DNA of 64,000 nucleotides from the NCBI GenBank assembly GCA_029448655.1, contig JACCLO010000009.1, positions 744,001 to 808,000 of the forward strand, given 5' to 3'. Shown here piece after piece: positions 51,374-64,000 of the stretch. The notes under the pieces are model-generated. The model searched no databases. It was not told the DNA's origin and saw only the letters and a program-made list of their open reading frames with translations. Numbering within the stretch: position 1 is the first letter of the stretch; each line of letters opens with the position of its first letter. The translations under genes and the position numbers were made by a program. The stretch is from Wolfiporia cocos (Eukaryota; Basidiomycota; Agaricomycetes; Polyporales; Phaeolaceae).

Positions 51374-51856
51374 CTAGTGCGCGGGCGGAAGAAGCGGAGG
51401 CGCGCTCACCTTGTTGCTGTATGCGCGGTGGTCCGGGCTAAGGAGCGCCGAGGATGCGCGCGCGTGCGTGCTTCGCGGATCAGCGAATAGAGTCGGGTCG
51501 TACAGGTGCGCCGTGCATGCGTCCCCGTCCTCCTCTGCGCCACGAAGATCAGCACATGCGCGCACGGGGGAGCGCCACCACCCTCGGCGACGGCGATGGC
51601 TGCGACGGGAGCACAGTCCGCCGCCGAAGGAGGCGACGGGGCCAGACGCACCGTCGTCAAACACTCTGAGGTCCTGGCGGGCCGGGCGGGCCCAGCCAAA
51701 CTCGGCCTCGATCCACTCGTCGTCAAAGCGGGACGGCCTGCGGGTGTGCGCGTCGGCGGTGACGTCCTGGAGGCAGAGCTGGGAGAGGAGCTCGAGCTTG
51801 GCGTCGAGCTCGTCCTGGCCTTCGTCGAGGCTGCGCTTTGCGCGCGTGGTGTGCAT
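51374..51856 (-). CDS. Hypothetical protein, N-terminal part clear, splicing uncertain
   Basis: From ATG 51856 the product begins MHTTRAKRSLDEGQDELDAK and continues with an amphipathic stretch (LELLSQLCLQDVTADAH) and RFDDEWIEAEFGWARPARQD, which looks coding. After about residue 75 two frames compete (one with ADCAPVAAIAVAEGGGAPP), which suggests an intron I cannot place. A donor GTGAGC follows AYSNK near 51413, and an acceptor CCGGAG before GATGGTGGC would continue into ASRRLKGALHGARG. This may be the 5' part of the gene at 49254-51072 or a separate gene. Confidence 0.4.
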   Translation of the reverse strand: MHTTRAKRSLDEGQDELDAKLELLSQLCLQDVTADAHTRRPSRFDDEWIEAEFGWARPARQDLRVFDDGASGPVASFGGGLCSRRSHRRRRGWWRSPVRACADLRGAEEDGDACTAHLYDPTLFADPRSTHARASSALLSPDHRAYSNKVSAPPLLPPAH

Positions 51857-52269
51857 CGTGTGCGGCGGGTGGGCGCTCGGCGAGAACGCGGGGAGCACAC
51901 GGTGGGTGGGGTCGTGTGCAGTCGCAGGTTGTGTGCTGGGGCCGAGCGGGGTCGGGGGAGGCTCGGAAGGGATCAAGGATGGGCGGGAAGGCCGCGTATT
52001 TGAGGCCTCGGGAGCGCTACAGCCCTGCATCGAATCGCACATGTCTCGATTCCAGAAGGAAGCGTACTTCTGCTCCCAGCTGATGTAAGCCCCACCTCTG
52101 TTCGCACCCAATCGGCGCGCGTTTATCCGCGGCGGTCTCGAACGGGCAGCTGCTACCCTGCCATCGGGTCCATCGTCGACTGCATCTCGCCCGTCTCGAC
52201 CCCGTGCTGCCGACGACCGTCGCCCGCCGCGCAATGGCGGGTTCCTGACGGTCACCGGCACGGCGATGG

Positions 52270-52490
52270 TCCCGATTGGCGAGCCCGACGCCACCGCACC
52301 CAAACACCATGGCGGGCCCGCGCCGAGTTGGGAACAACCCCCACTCAATATCATCGCTGATCCTGCGCCGTGCACCATCACCGCCAATTTGCATGCCGCG
52401 TCCGTCGCTCCCGTGAGGGCCCCCCGTCGCCCATTGGCTGCCCCGCGTGCAGCCAATCAGCGGGCCGTCGTCGGGGCCCAGCCAATAAGC
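52270..52490. promoter_or_regulatory. CCAAT-box cluster
   Basis: Five CCAAT/ATTGG pentamers (52275, 52384, 52432, 52453, 52483) occur in about 220 bp, 420-630 bp upstream of ATG 51856. CCAAT boxes bind the HAP/NF-Y complex in fungi. A TATA-like CAAATA lies closer to the gene at about 51990. Confidence 0.45.
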
Positions 52491-55400
52491 GAGGAGGCGA
52501 CGCCCGCCGTCCTGGGCTGACCCTGCGCAGGCGGCCGATCGCACGGTGCGATCGATGTCCACACGCAGCTAGTGGGCTTGCAAACGTCCTTCGCTACGCG
52601 GTAATCAAACACCTTGGCTATCACCACGTCGCCGAAACGTGAGCGGGAAACCACGATGCTGCATAGGGTGGCAGCAACTTACCTGATCGAGTAAACGCAT
52701 TGCCGCAAAAGGATCAATGTGGCTCAGGGCTGTGTGAGCGTACTAGGGGCGTATGCTCTTCAATGTCATTGGCCGATGACAAATCGCGTCCTGTCTCGCT
52801 GCTGCTTCGCCGAATGCAAAGTCAAAATAGAGGGAACCTTCAGAACCTGAATTCCGATATCGACAAGTGAGCGTCCTGGGCTGCGCCTCGCACTGATCTT
52901 GACACCTGATCAAGTAAAAACTGCAAGTAGTTCTGGAAGGCCCCGTTGGAACGAGCGGGCAGCCTCTGGAAAGGAAACGCAGGCGCCGGACCGCGCTCCC
53001 ACGTGCCCATCTGGGCGGCGCCACAGTCAACTGGCATTGGCTCTCGTCGGTGCGATGACGCAGATGCCTCGCTCGCCCGCGCCTCCCCTCGTTGCGAGGG
53101 CCCATTGCCAGAGCGCCGATAACGTACCAAGAGTGAGTGCGTGTGACAAACCCAGCACATAAACGACGGCCGCGACGATACCAACGACCGCGTATAGAAT
53201 TGATGTAGATAGACGAAATAGAACTAATCCACTGATCGTGCTCACCATGAAGACCATCTACTAGTACTCGCGCCTAATCGTTCGGGAGTGCCTCCCCAGT
53301 CATATTCAGAGGTAAGCTAGATGTGAGGAGGGAAGATTGCATTACAGCGCGCTGCAAACCAGCTTTCAAGGTACTTGTGGCACAGTACTCGAGAAAGCAC
53401 GACAGAATACAAACTATGACAAAAGTGTGAAAGCAAAGCGAAGGTGTTGCCTGATCAAGTAAGTAAATTGCTATAATTGTACAGTGGCTTGTGAAGAAAC
53501 AAATGATCACGAGATGGGAGCTGCGTCATCTACAGACACGTCCACTACGCTCCATATATCTGTAGGTTGCATTTTGCGTATCAAACGTTCCTCCGGATAG
53601 CGGACGTGTTTGCCGGTGACGCGGCCCCCCTCCGGTTTTCTTCTCTTTACTTCACATAGGAAGACAGCCACTGGACGTATTTGGTAATCGTCTTACTATA
53701 TCGAGGTTTACGATCATTACCTTCTATCGATCCATTTCATTTCTGGGTCGGCTTTCGAAATTCTCAGTTCTGTAACATAAGTAGTGGCTCGCGACGCGTT
53801 GTAGCCTGTCTCTTCTTCCGCGATTTTCGTGTCTCGAGCACGCCCTCTGCGTCTTAGCAACGCATCGTAAAGTTCCACCGGCGAGCGACCGATTATGCGC
53901 TCAATAATGATCAAACGTGAGCTTCAATGTCGTTTCAGTTCTCTGTCTAGGCAGATGTTCAATCCATCGTACGCGGCCATTCGTATATTTCTTTGGTCTC
54001 TCGCGCTAATGGTGTCGGCGACCTGCTGTCCACCGCCCTCCGAACAGGGCCAATTCCCATGCGTGTGCATGTACGCCCCGCTCGCCCGACGAGCACCGTT
54101 GGCCCGACATATCAGGTCAACGTTCTGCAGTTTTCGCTTTCACATCAGACACTCTGTGCTCTCTACAGCCCTTCTCAGTCGGTTAACTCGGTCAATCAAT
54201 CTAGCTACGTATCGACGCTCGCCGCGCCACTAATCGGTGCCGCGCTGCTGCTGCTTTGAGCAATTACGCCACCTGCATAGCTGTGTGGCGCAGGTACCGA
54301 ATCTCAGGAACAAGCTCAAGGTATGAGATCTAGAGCAACAAACGTCAATCCGTCGGTCGATACGGCCTCCGGGCGAGTTGAAGGGCCCGCGTCGAATGCA
54401 AAATACCAAATGCAAGTCGCAAAGTGCGGTTCGTTGGCCTGATACGTCTGACAGACTGTAGGCGAGCCGTCGCGCGGATGCATGGTGCTTGGACGTCGAA
54501 CGGCCGCGTGCGCACGACGTGGGCGTCGGCTGAGGCTGCGAGGCAGGTACCGAGCCTGGTGCGGATGGCGGCTTGCCGGATGCGGCGCGCGTGCCTGCTT
54601 CTGTTCCGAAGACGAGGACACGGTGCGCGGCTTGCCGGATGCAGCATTATTCGAAACTTAAATATCGTAAGAAGCGGGCGTCATCGCGGCGTCATCGTAC
54701 GCACGCGCGCAACAGCCGCCAAGCACTCCAGATTCCCCTTAAAGACACGCGGCGCACGGACCTGCGCAGACACGCGCACGGGCGAGATGCGCAGCGCGCC
54801 CACGCAGATCCCGACCGAAAGACAGCCCGCAGACACGCAAACGCCGCCACCGCCCAAATCCGCCGACTCGTCCCAAGGCTCACTTAAGCCGCTCAGCGAC
54901 CGGCCGCGCGCCATCCGCGAGCGCTTGCGCCCTTCCCCGCTCCCCGCAGAACGTCGTCGCGCCACCCGCGCCACGTCTTCGCCGCCAGATCCACCGAGGC
55001 CTGATCGTGGCCCGGTCACGCGCACGGCGCATGCCTCGAGCCTCGACGTGCGCGCGCCCCGCGGCGATCCGCGCGCGCTGGCACCGGCCAGTAGGAGCGC
55101 GCTCGGGCATCATATGCATGGCATGCGCGCCGGCTCGGAGCCTGCGCTCGTGCCGTCTGCAGTCGCCCCTGCGCTGCAGCCGAACACTTGCACATCGAAC
55201 ACGGAAGGTCGCGTGCCGCTGTGGTGCAGGAAAGATGCGGATGCAGCTGGTGCTAGCATTTTGTCGAGGCTTTGTCTGTTTGTGGACGATGCTGATTGCG
55301 TTTCGGGGACGGACAAGCTTGAAGCGAGCTGGTGCGCCACCGGTTCAGGTAGCACTTGTTCATCCATTCCCGTCCGTAGTAGACCGGCGACTTAAGCGTC

Positions 55401-58400
55401 CCCGGTTGATATCGAGGTGGCGGAAGATATCAAAAAAAGGGGCAGCGCCACTACAGCCACCTAGCTGCAGCTTAAAAATTTTAAGTTCCAGAAGGGCCAT
55501 GTTACCTCACAAATCCGACAACAGTACGCGGGGCGGTGCCACAAGCCCACGCTGCGACGCGGGAGGGAGTCTCCGCCCTAGGGGCTAGACGTTGCCTACT
55601 ATTTCTTCGGTTTGTTGGTTTCCACTTGGGTGATTTCGAGTGGCACGTGTGCTGCCATTGCGTCTGATTGACTCCCAACACTGACTATCACACCTATAGC
55701 GCCGCTATGAAGAAATTTTTGAGGGAGATGGCCCGCGCTTCGCCCGCGGAGACAGGCGACTGGTAAATTGGACCCGCAGCGCGCGCAATCCCCGCGCCGA
55801 CCGCCGACAGACCCCGGCCGGGGATGTCCAGGTTCCCCGCAACACGGCTGCACGAGTCCGGAGGCCTCCGCGGTCATGGCCCAGCCGCCTCTCGCCCCAG
55901 CGAGCTAGCTAGCGCAGCAGGCCAGCGGGTGGATCGCCCATCATGCATCATGCGTCACACCGCATCAGCGATCACGCATCTGCCATAAACGCATGATCGG
56001 GTGCCGCCCCCCGTCGGGCGAGTGGGCGTGCGCAGAGCGCGCAGGCAATCAAAGGCGCGCCGCTGGGTGACCGAGCGGGCGCGGGTCGGGTGCCTGCGCT
56101 GCGAGCGGGTGGCGCGGTGCGCCACGGTGCTTGGGCCGCTGCGCTGTCACGATGGCGATGCGGGAGTGCAGATGCAGATGCCCCGGCTTGGCGTGATGCG
56201 CTTGTGGATGATGGAGCGTCGAGCATCTCCCGCGAGCGTTGCTGCTGGCAGCGTGGGTGTGGCGGCTGGTGCCGATCTGCTCGCGTGCATGAATGGTGGT
56301 GGGTGGCATTAGGCTGTATGGAGGTGACACAGCTGTACTCACGTCGCTGGGACTTGGCGTGGAACCGTCCCGCAGGGCACCCGAGCGCAAAGGATCGTGC
56401 TGGTTGCGCACGGCCCTCTTTCATCGGACGAGCTAATGCCGCGTACGTGCTCCAGACTTGAAGCTTGAGGCCTGGTGCCATCGCTATGCATGTGCATAGG
56501 CACGCATCAATGAATGTGCGGCCGCGGCGATCGCCGATCTGCCACTCAGAGGCCCGCGCAGTAGAGCCCGGATCTGCCAGCGCGCCGCTTCCGTACCATG
56601 CCACGGGTGCGTGTGCTCGAGCGGACGTGTGGGTGGAGAGATGTGGATGTGGGAGGGTGGGCGGCGCGCGATGCGGCATTGCCGGGGTTGCCACCTTGCG
56701 CGCGCCCGCTCGCCGACCTTCCCTTCCCCGTTCGCGGCCCAGCTAGCACCAGAACGAGAACGAGAACGCGCACGACGGATGCCCAATGCCGACATTAATT
56801 GCGTGCGATCGTATCGCACCGGCGTGCCCCAGCCGTCGCCGCCCCACTGCGCCTCCCCTTCCCCCACCTCCGCGCATCTGCCAGTCCGCTGTGCGCCGCG
56901 ATCGGATCTGATCTCCCCGATCTGCGGACGCGGGCCACTGCGCCTGAGGGCGCCGCGCGCGAGCAGACGCGCAGACGCGTGCTTGGCCGCGAATGTCGCA
57001 TGTCAGACGTCGCAGAGCAGGACGTCGGCCGTGGATGGCGTGGAGCGTGTGCTCGTCGCGGAGATGCGTGCGCTGCACGCTGCTCCGTGCGCGGATCCGC
57101 CGTACGCAATACGGGCCGGATGGGGCATGCTGTGGTGCGGTGCTGTGGCGCGCCGCGCGCTGTGCTGTCCTGACTTTCTGGGAAGTATTGAGTGGGGCTG
57201 TCATTGCGTACGGTGCTGCTCGTGAGCAGCTACTGTGGCCCACCAGGATGGGAGATGTCGCCGCTAGTGCGTGCATACCTCTTCCACGCAGGTCGCTGTA
57301 ATCCCGGCAGCAAGTGCCTACGGCGAGGACGGGGTTCAGTTCCTCCCTTGGCGGGTCCCTCTGTTGTCAGTTTCCCTGCTTCGTTGTGCTCTCAGGCTCG
57401 TCGATAGCCTCTGCTCTATCGATATCGATGCTGTGATTCATGAAATTCTTCCACGCATAATCATGACACTATCATCAATCGGATGGTCTGCATTGCGAGG
57501 CTCATCGCAACCTTGCAGGTTCGCTCCATCGTATCCCATTCCAGTCCATCGAAGCACCTCTTCTAATCCTGCATATGCGTGCGGAAAGCGGAGAGCACGC
57601 TAACCTGCCTGCGGACTTACAGCGGCGACTCGGCGCTGGTATGTCAGGGATCTCAGCCTGATGCCGAACATGGAGTTGCGGGGCAAACAAGAGAACCCGC
57701 TACGTAACGACAATCACTCAGCAACTCGTCAGCAGATCCGGACATTGCGCTCCTCGGACATTGCGCTCGGCTGTCATTGGCAATCGACATCGTGCGCAGT
57801 GTGCATTACGAATTGGATGAAACGCGAGGCTTCAACTCACGTATTGCCGTTGGAATTTACTCGGTGCCCACTCGCGCTGGCGCCAACACCCCCGCCTCGG
57901 CGAGTCGGGCATTGGAAGCCGCATCGAAGGTGAGGCTTCCCGGCCTGAATCTGTCCCACGGCCGCACATTGAGAGTGGGGAAGTCAAGCACTGGCAGGGC
58001 GCTCCGATGATCGATTTACGAGTGACATGGGCTTCTTTCGATCCTGGACGGAATCGCCCGCGGTGAAGACGGGCACAGAAGCCCTCACCATAATCGCACT
58101 AAGCCTCGTTCAATCCGCTCGCAGTCATATCCCTGCTACGCCAAAGGGCACGTGCACCGGTGCGCATTCTCTCCGTCTGCCAGGCCGCTCTGTCTACTAC
58201 GGATCTCAAAGGAGAACGCACTCTCCGCCCGTCGCGGGCGTATTCGTCATAGTTCGCTTCCTGGCCACCCTTCCGTTATGTTGACAAATTGGAGAACTCG
58301 GCAATGACAGACAAGGCTGCCGGCCGCCATGAAAGCGCGCGTCCCACCGCGGCCGTCTCCGTGTGGTTCGAGCTTGTTTGTTTACGGCTCTAGATGCGGT

Positions 58401-60249
58401 TCCGGTCAGGCAGCTGCCAATTTACCGCTTCATCTTCTCACATATCTGGTAGATGTCCTATTTTCAGCTTGTGTCTGGTCGCTCTAGCGATCAATGAAGT
58501 GCAGGGCCGTCAAAGTGCCCGTTGGGCGTCCCAATGCCGACATCAACCGGGGTCGGTCAACATCCGCAGGCGGTATTGGCGCGTTTGATGTAATTTGGAA
58601 GGTCTAGAGGTGTTGTACTCACTCAATCAATTCGATATTGCAGCGACTCCGAGGCAGTAGAAGATAATCGGGTAGCCGATGATCACGATTGATTGAATCG
58701 GCGCTGAAAGAAGCGCGCCTTCTTCAGGTCGTGACGGTGAAGCAATTCGATTTTACAGCTTGTATGAACTCTTGACGTCTGACTTGTAGTCCCACGCTGG
58801 AAAAGGCTTCTCTGGTTAGCCTGACTCGGTTTGGATGTTGCATATCGTCTTAAGTTTGCTCTAGACTATGTGTTTTGGAAGCTGCAGCAGCATCTTCGGT
58901 GAACTCGTGTTTCCCGCAACGTCGATCACTGACCGTTGGCGTTACCGATGGCAATGCGCATTTGATTCCGGAAAGCTTCCCAAGAATCCATCGGGCCCCC
59001 GCATAAGCTTCTGCACTGAATCGGAATATACGACAATTGAAATGCTGTGAGATCGGGACCCAAATGCGGCAAAACGTCTCTTGGCATAGGTATGCGCAGC
59101 GGGACGTCGGATTTACAGCGGCGTCTTAGTATGTCATGGCAAAGATTTTGCTGCCGGCTGTGACAAATGCTCGACTCGTGAATGGCGGTGGGACTCTCGA
59201 TCATGCTTGTGTGCTAGACGTCGGTTCTGTATTTAGAGTCAATCGTAGCGCCCCTTGGCGCTACAAGCATCTTCCAGGCTATTTGTATGATGGGATTGGC
59301 GCTTGGAGAAGTGGCGGAATTATTTCTTCGCTTCACTATGAATAGTACTAGATCGAGTTCTTATTACGCATGGATGATGGAGTGACCATTTGATGCGCTC
59401 GGTGTCAGGCGCAATGTGCGGACGAGGCAAAGTTTGCCGATGTCAGATATTCTCACATTTGCCACAAAATTTAGGGATTCACACTTTGATCTCATCAGGG
59501 ACAGAATGGTGCTACGGGTCTCCCGGAAAAGGCTTGCTATGTGCACAGAATAGGATGAACAACATGTACCAAATCAAGATCTGGAGTTCACTTGACAAGA
59601 ACAATCTATAAAGAATGTAACACCGGGAGCAGCGTTGCTGCCCTTCGCTGGCGACTCAGATACACAATAGATCCTGAAACCCTGGAATGTTTGCGAGTTA
59701 CTCGTACAATTTCTGGTGCCTACATATCTCAGAATGACATGCAATGTGATGCAAATTCGTTTCCGGCACCAGGACGCGGTCACGCGGCCACAACTACTTA
59801 AAGCGCATCGCGGCGTGTGGCGCGCCACGCTTCCAGTTCATACTCTCGAACCCACCAAAAATATTTTGCTATAATTGAAAACTTTTGGTTGCAACTAGGA
59901 CGTTTTAAGGCGCTCGATATCATGAGATTTGTAGAGTAACCGCTGCTCTAATGATCACAACCTTCAGACATGGTACGTAGGCGCTATATCCCCCCTTGAA
60001 CACAGATGGGAATGGATGCATAGGTGTAGCATCGCGGTTCTCTGCGGGCTACTCGGTCAAAGCATGCAAATCGCTGATATTCCCCTCATTTGGGAACTCA
60101 GATACGGATCCGCAGAAGCACGCACGCCGCATCGCGGCATAGCCAGAACCTTATTCTCCAACCCTTCAGCAACCCCCCCCGCATTCCTCCCGGCCATATA
60201 CACTCTCCCAGTACCCGAATTGTCATTGACTCGCATATCATACAGGATA
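52491..60249. other. Long region without a supported gene
   Basis: About 7.7 kb. A minus-strand frame at 53257-53130 encodes a 40-residue stretch with two hydrophobic segments (LVLFRLSTSILYAVVGI, VAAVVYVLGL) before a GTACGT donor; it could be the first exon of a small membrane protein, but I cannot complete it. A plus-strand frame at 53993-54259 ends in a hydrophobic tail (LAAPLIGAALLLL). From about 54.4 to 57.3 kb the DNA is GC-rich and all six frames are long, which is compositional. I see no transposon ends or RNA genes. Confidence 0.35.
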
Positions 60250-61565
60250 ATGGGAATCACTGCCTCGGCCACGCGCGAGACTGCAGACCAAGATGAGCGC
60301 TTCGCATCGGGAGATCATTATATAGTTCTGGGTGTGAGCGAAAATGCCACTGAAAATGAGATAAAAGTGCGCAATTTGTGAATTGGCACGCAAGTCGTGC
60401 TGACACGGTCCTCACGAATTTGATTAGACAGCATTCCGCAAATTGGCTGTGCAGCATCACCCAGACAAGAATGTCGATGATGTCGAGAACGCAACTCGAA
60501 GATTTGTGGTTGTACAAGAGGCTTATGAGGTGTGTATATCTGCAAATACTCTGTAGTATAGTCAAGGTGACCGGTATGTGAATGTAATGTAGACCTTGAG
60601 CGACAATGAGGTGAGCGTCAGCAGAGCACCTGGAATGTTTGCAGAAGCAATTTCTCACTTAAGGTGATTTTTAGAAACGTCACCTTTACGATATTGAAAG
60701 GGTTTCTCGAGTACCACATATACCTCAAGAGCCTGAAGAACCTACAGGGACAATGCCAGGCTTCTTCTGCGCCTACTCAGAGCAGGGCTCTACCAGACCT
60801 GGACCGAGCGCCGCGCGACCTTCATACAAGCAACCATATACAGAGCAGGGACCCTGGAGTGCATTCCAATTTACACAATCGGATGACTCTCTGACGATAG
60901 AAGACATTCTCCACTTCCACCTTGTCTTGTCTCCTGAGTTAATATTCTCTGATGGGGTAAGTATAGAGGTTTTGAAAAAGTAATACTATGATTCACTTCT
61001 ATGGTTTGACAATAGGGCTTCTTCGATATTTACGGAGAGATATTTGCCCTGATTGCGCAAAACGAACCTCGCATGAACTGCGCTCCCGCGTTCGGTACAT
61101 TCAAAACCCCTTGGAAAAGCTATAGACATACACGGGACACCTCAGAGGACTCGTCTGCCAGCGCGTTCTATTCGTTCTGGATGAACTTTCGGACGACTAG
61201 AGACTTCTCGGAGTTTATAGCGCCAGCTGTGCCATCCACGGGAAGCAGATCTGCTCGTAGGTACGAGACTTTGACGTTGCACTGCTCTTGTTCTAGTAGC
61301 GCTTATCTGTACCATTTGTATTGCAGGCGAGCACAGAGGATGACCCGTGGTGCGAAGCGGAAGATGTCAGCAGAATACAGCAGGGCCGTCAGAGTGAGTA
61401 CCCTGCATGCCGATCTCGGCTGATGGATGTCTGACCTGATTCTGCTAGTCTCTTGCTACAACAGTGCGGAGTGCCGACCCGCGTTACGTGTGCAGGAACT
61501 CGGATTGTCCCTGCTTTTCATGCTACGTGGAGAACAAATGGGGGCACCCCCAGAGGCGAAAGTGA
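60250..61565 (+). CDS. JJJ1: JJJ1/DNAJC21-like J-domain protein, 315 aa, seven exons
   Basis: J proteins stimulate Hsp70; JJJ1 works with cytosolic Hsp70 in late 60S ribosome maturation. Exons: 60250-60366, 60428-60529, 60593-60610 (18 nt), 60675-60956, 61016-61260, 61327-61393, 61449-61565. Six introns of 55-66 bp have GT and AG ends, and the 948-nt sum keeps one frame. The J domain spans exons 1-4: [35 protein letters not shown] (HPD intact), [26 protein letters not shown]. Then come the JJJ1-type middle ([36 protein letters not shown]) and the charged helix [20 protein letters not shown]. It ends soon after ADPRYV, where the family usually continues into a long charged region and C2H2 zinc fingers; these are absent, so the gene is truncated or a divergent short paralogue. 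Confidence 0.75.
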
Positions 61566-64000
61566 TGTGTTATGCTCCGAGTCTGTCTGACACAGTGTGT
61601 GTGCGGGCTGACTGGTTGCGGGTAGTATGCCGTAGACTTTGTGACGCAACGCGGAACTGGTAGACGTCGAGTCCTTTTGCTTAGTAACTGTTCAGTTTAG
61701 CATGTCAAAGCGGTTGATTGACGTGCAGGCTCAATTGTCTTCTGTTATCTGCTATCGCTTTGTCGCTACCGAAGAACATACTCGAGGTTTCACGTACACC
61801 TGCGCTTATATATGCTGGTCCGACCATGCACGGACCCGTCTGTCATCGATCATCCTGCATGTATTATCGCTGATTGCAGCAGGATATGACAAAATGCGCC
61901 TTTTCTGGCAAGACAAATGCAGCTGTTGTGAATGCTCAAATCGTTGAGCAGATGCATTTTTAAATCCCTACAGCGGACAGTGACTCATGCAGAATTTCAA
62001 ACCGCAGTTCGTCAATCCAAGAGAATAATAATCGAAAAAAATAGGGAGCACGATTCCCGATAATGTATTCAGGGCATAGGATCAGATCGTTTGAATCCGT
62101 GGCGGCACGATGTCCGGGTGCACCTCTTCGAGAGAATTGAGTCGAAGCTCCTAACTCCTATAGTCGCAAAAATGTCACAATGTGCTAACTCACCTATTGC
62201 GCTCACTGAGCCTCAGGGCTGCAGCTAGATTATTGGCAATCCTCAAGGGATTACGACCGCCGATCTAGTGATGCTTTCACGTGGTGAGCATGACAAATCA
62301 TAATACTAGAAAATTGTGCACTTGTCGAAGTGCATCGTATTCAGGTGGCTTCAGATGCCTGCGATGTTCAGAAATGCCGCTGCCAGTGGGTGAAAGCCGA
62401 ACAGTACTGGGGGCACGTTACTCAGCGCCAAGAGGTCGAGGAACGATCACGTGCATCTGTGACCGCTCAGTCGCGTCGCGTACGTGTGACAGTGCATGTG
62501 ATGTAGCAACCTCCAAAATGACTACATGCGCATTCCCCTCTTCAGTTCATCCATATAGGCTGCTTGATGAGTGCCGTAAACTCGACAAATGCTACCTCAA
62601 AGCACAGCTACGGATGACCACCACTTTACTCCCCATCGGAATCACTTCACCAATCCTGCTGTCAGGCTGCGGAGCCACAGGCCTCAGCGCGTTTTGACAA
62701 TTTGCATAGTTATGATACATTGCGCATACAGCCAACTCCTCAGTGAGTCTCATTGGCTCACAGAGATTTGCTCCGGGCGCGCCGTATGTTAAGTTTGATT
62801 ACTGCGTAAATGCTCATCAAAGTGTCTCCCGTCACAGATATCGCATATACGGCATGGGAACAAATGACAGCTCTACATGCAACTCTTTTGTTTTCGGGAT
62901 TGTGCATGTCGACTCATTTCTCCCTCGACCTGACCGGGGAAATTCTCCTTCATTACAGTGTACTGGCGCGCTACTGCGTTCAGGGTAAACCGCAAAAGAA
63001 CTGGAGTTTCGTTTCACCAGTTTCGAGGATGATTTGCATCATTTATAGTTCGACGTACTTTAACACCACATATCGGACCAAGAGCGGGCTCAGGTCTGAA
63101 TCCTTGCCACAGCAGATCAGTATGATCTCTTCGGAAACCTTCAGGGCAGCGAAAGGAAACTTTTTGTCGTATATGGACAATGTGAGTCTACCTTTACTTT
63201 TTCACGTCGCTGAGGCGATGTTTGCATTGCAATAGATTGCTGCACAGAATTCAATCCGCATTGAGGTGACTCATTGTTTGCGCCAATCTCTGGTGAGCTG
63301 CTATATGTTTAGTATTGATGAATTGTGTGCCACAGTACACTCGCTTTGGCTCTGTGCGTATATTCACGCGCATACAATAGGCTGCACTCTGAATGTTAGA
63401 CACCCGATGAGCGTCCCATACTCAAGCTGACTCTGAATGCCGCCTTGATACTTATTGAATGCATTTGCAGTCTACGCCTACAACATCTGGCTGATTAATC
63501 CTCATAACACGTTCGAGAATGCCACGAGTGACGAAAATGAATAACGTAGAAGGCACAAATAACAGTCCACATATGGGTCTTCCGAATGTGGCACTATTCA
63601 GCTTGACTCACTCGTCCTCGACTCAACACTGTATTATGCGTCTAATGCTGTTCACGTACATGTAGCACAGCGGTGCGGATCAAGCTACGCGGCACAGGAT
63701 GTGCAACCGCCGATGGGAACGGCTCTCAAACCCTAGCTATTTCAAGCTTTCCGCAGAATGAGTGGTAAGTGTGATTGTTCTACTATACATTGTACTCTGT
63801 TGAACTACTGTTATGCCAAAATCCCGCGATGTGTGTTCATACGGTCCTCTGAGTTCGCAGAGTGACGCGTGATATCGAAGACTCACAGCGCATGTGACTG
63901 ATCAACAAGTGGAGATGTTATGTCTAGAGCAAATTCACCCATCATCTGTACGCGCAGCCGATAACAGCAAGAGAAACTCACCTATCCACCGAACAAGGCG
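61566..64000. other. Region without a supported gene
   Basis: Several open frames (62281-62697 and 62810-63235, plus strand) lack known domains, and I could not join them with splice sites. The zinc-finger part expected after the J-domain gene was looked for here and not found. Confidence 0.35.

Noticed and set aside
54424..57225. Many long ORFs in all frames (up to 323 codons)
   Set aside because: The region is GC-rich and every frame is open by composition; none has a domain, splice chain or consistent character.

Overview
The window is genomic DNA of a filamentous basidiomycete, most likely an Agaricomycete of the Polyporales type. The evidence is: host genes cut by many short introns (mostly 51-83 bp, GT..AG, often with a TACTAAC- or GCTGAC-like branch site just before the AG); 18-nt microexons; chromodomain Ty3/Gypsy retrotransposons; and recognisable fungal proteins (Pmp3, an Erg26-type dehydrogenase, Dicer and midasin fragments, a JJJ1-like J protein). 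No rRNA, tRNA or CRISPR array was seen.

Layout. 0-3.5 kb: two minus-strand host genes, one small with three exons and one encoding an 894-aa membrane-anchored, repeat-rich protein. 3.9-4.7 kb: a 796-bp terminal-inverted-repeat element with a 9-bp target duplication, whose two ends fold into covarying hairpins. 4.9-25 kb: a nest of LTR retrotransposons. A 630-bp LTR (C) with the 3' end of its element lies beside element A (5832-24742, minus strand). Element A carries a solo LTR inside its 3' LTR and has a complete, apparently very young element B (10099-20080, plus strand) inserted in its reverse-transcriptase/RNase H region. A and B are both chromodomain Gypsy elements that encode a dUTPase, but at different places in pol. 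Both have an 11-nt primer-binding site complementary to the predicted 5' end of their own RNA (Tf1-like self-priming). A carries a textbook -1 frameshift signal at the gag end and five in-frame TGA codons; B has two identical-looking LTRs, intact ORFs and an extra ORF before gag.

25-40 kb: sparse sequence with a dual-specificity phosphatase pseudogene, a five-exon Pmp3 gene, several lineage-specific hypothetical genes, a coiled-coil protein with a C-terminal WHPDKF motif, and a 123-bp MITE. 40.9-46.3 kb: an apparently complete Erg26-like gene followed by a mosaic of fragments of other host genes (midasin, an NAD-dependent epimerase, Dicer) and a small two-exon gene, bounded by a second copy of the Erg26 3' end. 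46-60 kb: mostly GC-rich non-coding sequence with tandem repeats, plus a serine/proline/alanine-rich gene pair at 49.2-51.9 kb. 60.2-61.6 kb: a seven-exon J-domain gene, shorter than its family.

The retroelement genes act together in the usual way: Gag shell, protease, dUTPase to keep dUTP out of the cDNA, RT/RNase H, and integrase with a chromodomain for chromatin targeting. The host genes show no operon-like or cluster relation to one another. All splice models were assembled by eye from splice motifs and reading-frame continuity; none is supported by transcript data here.
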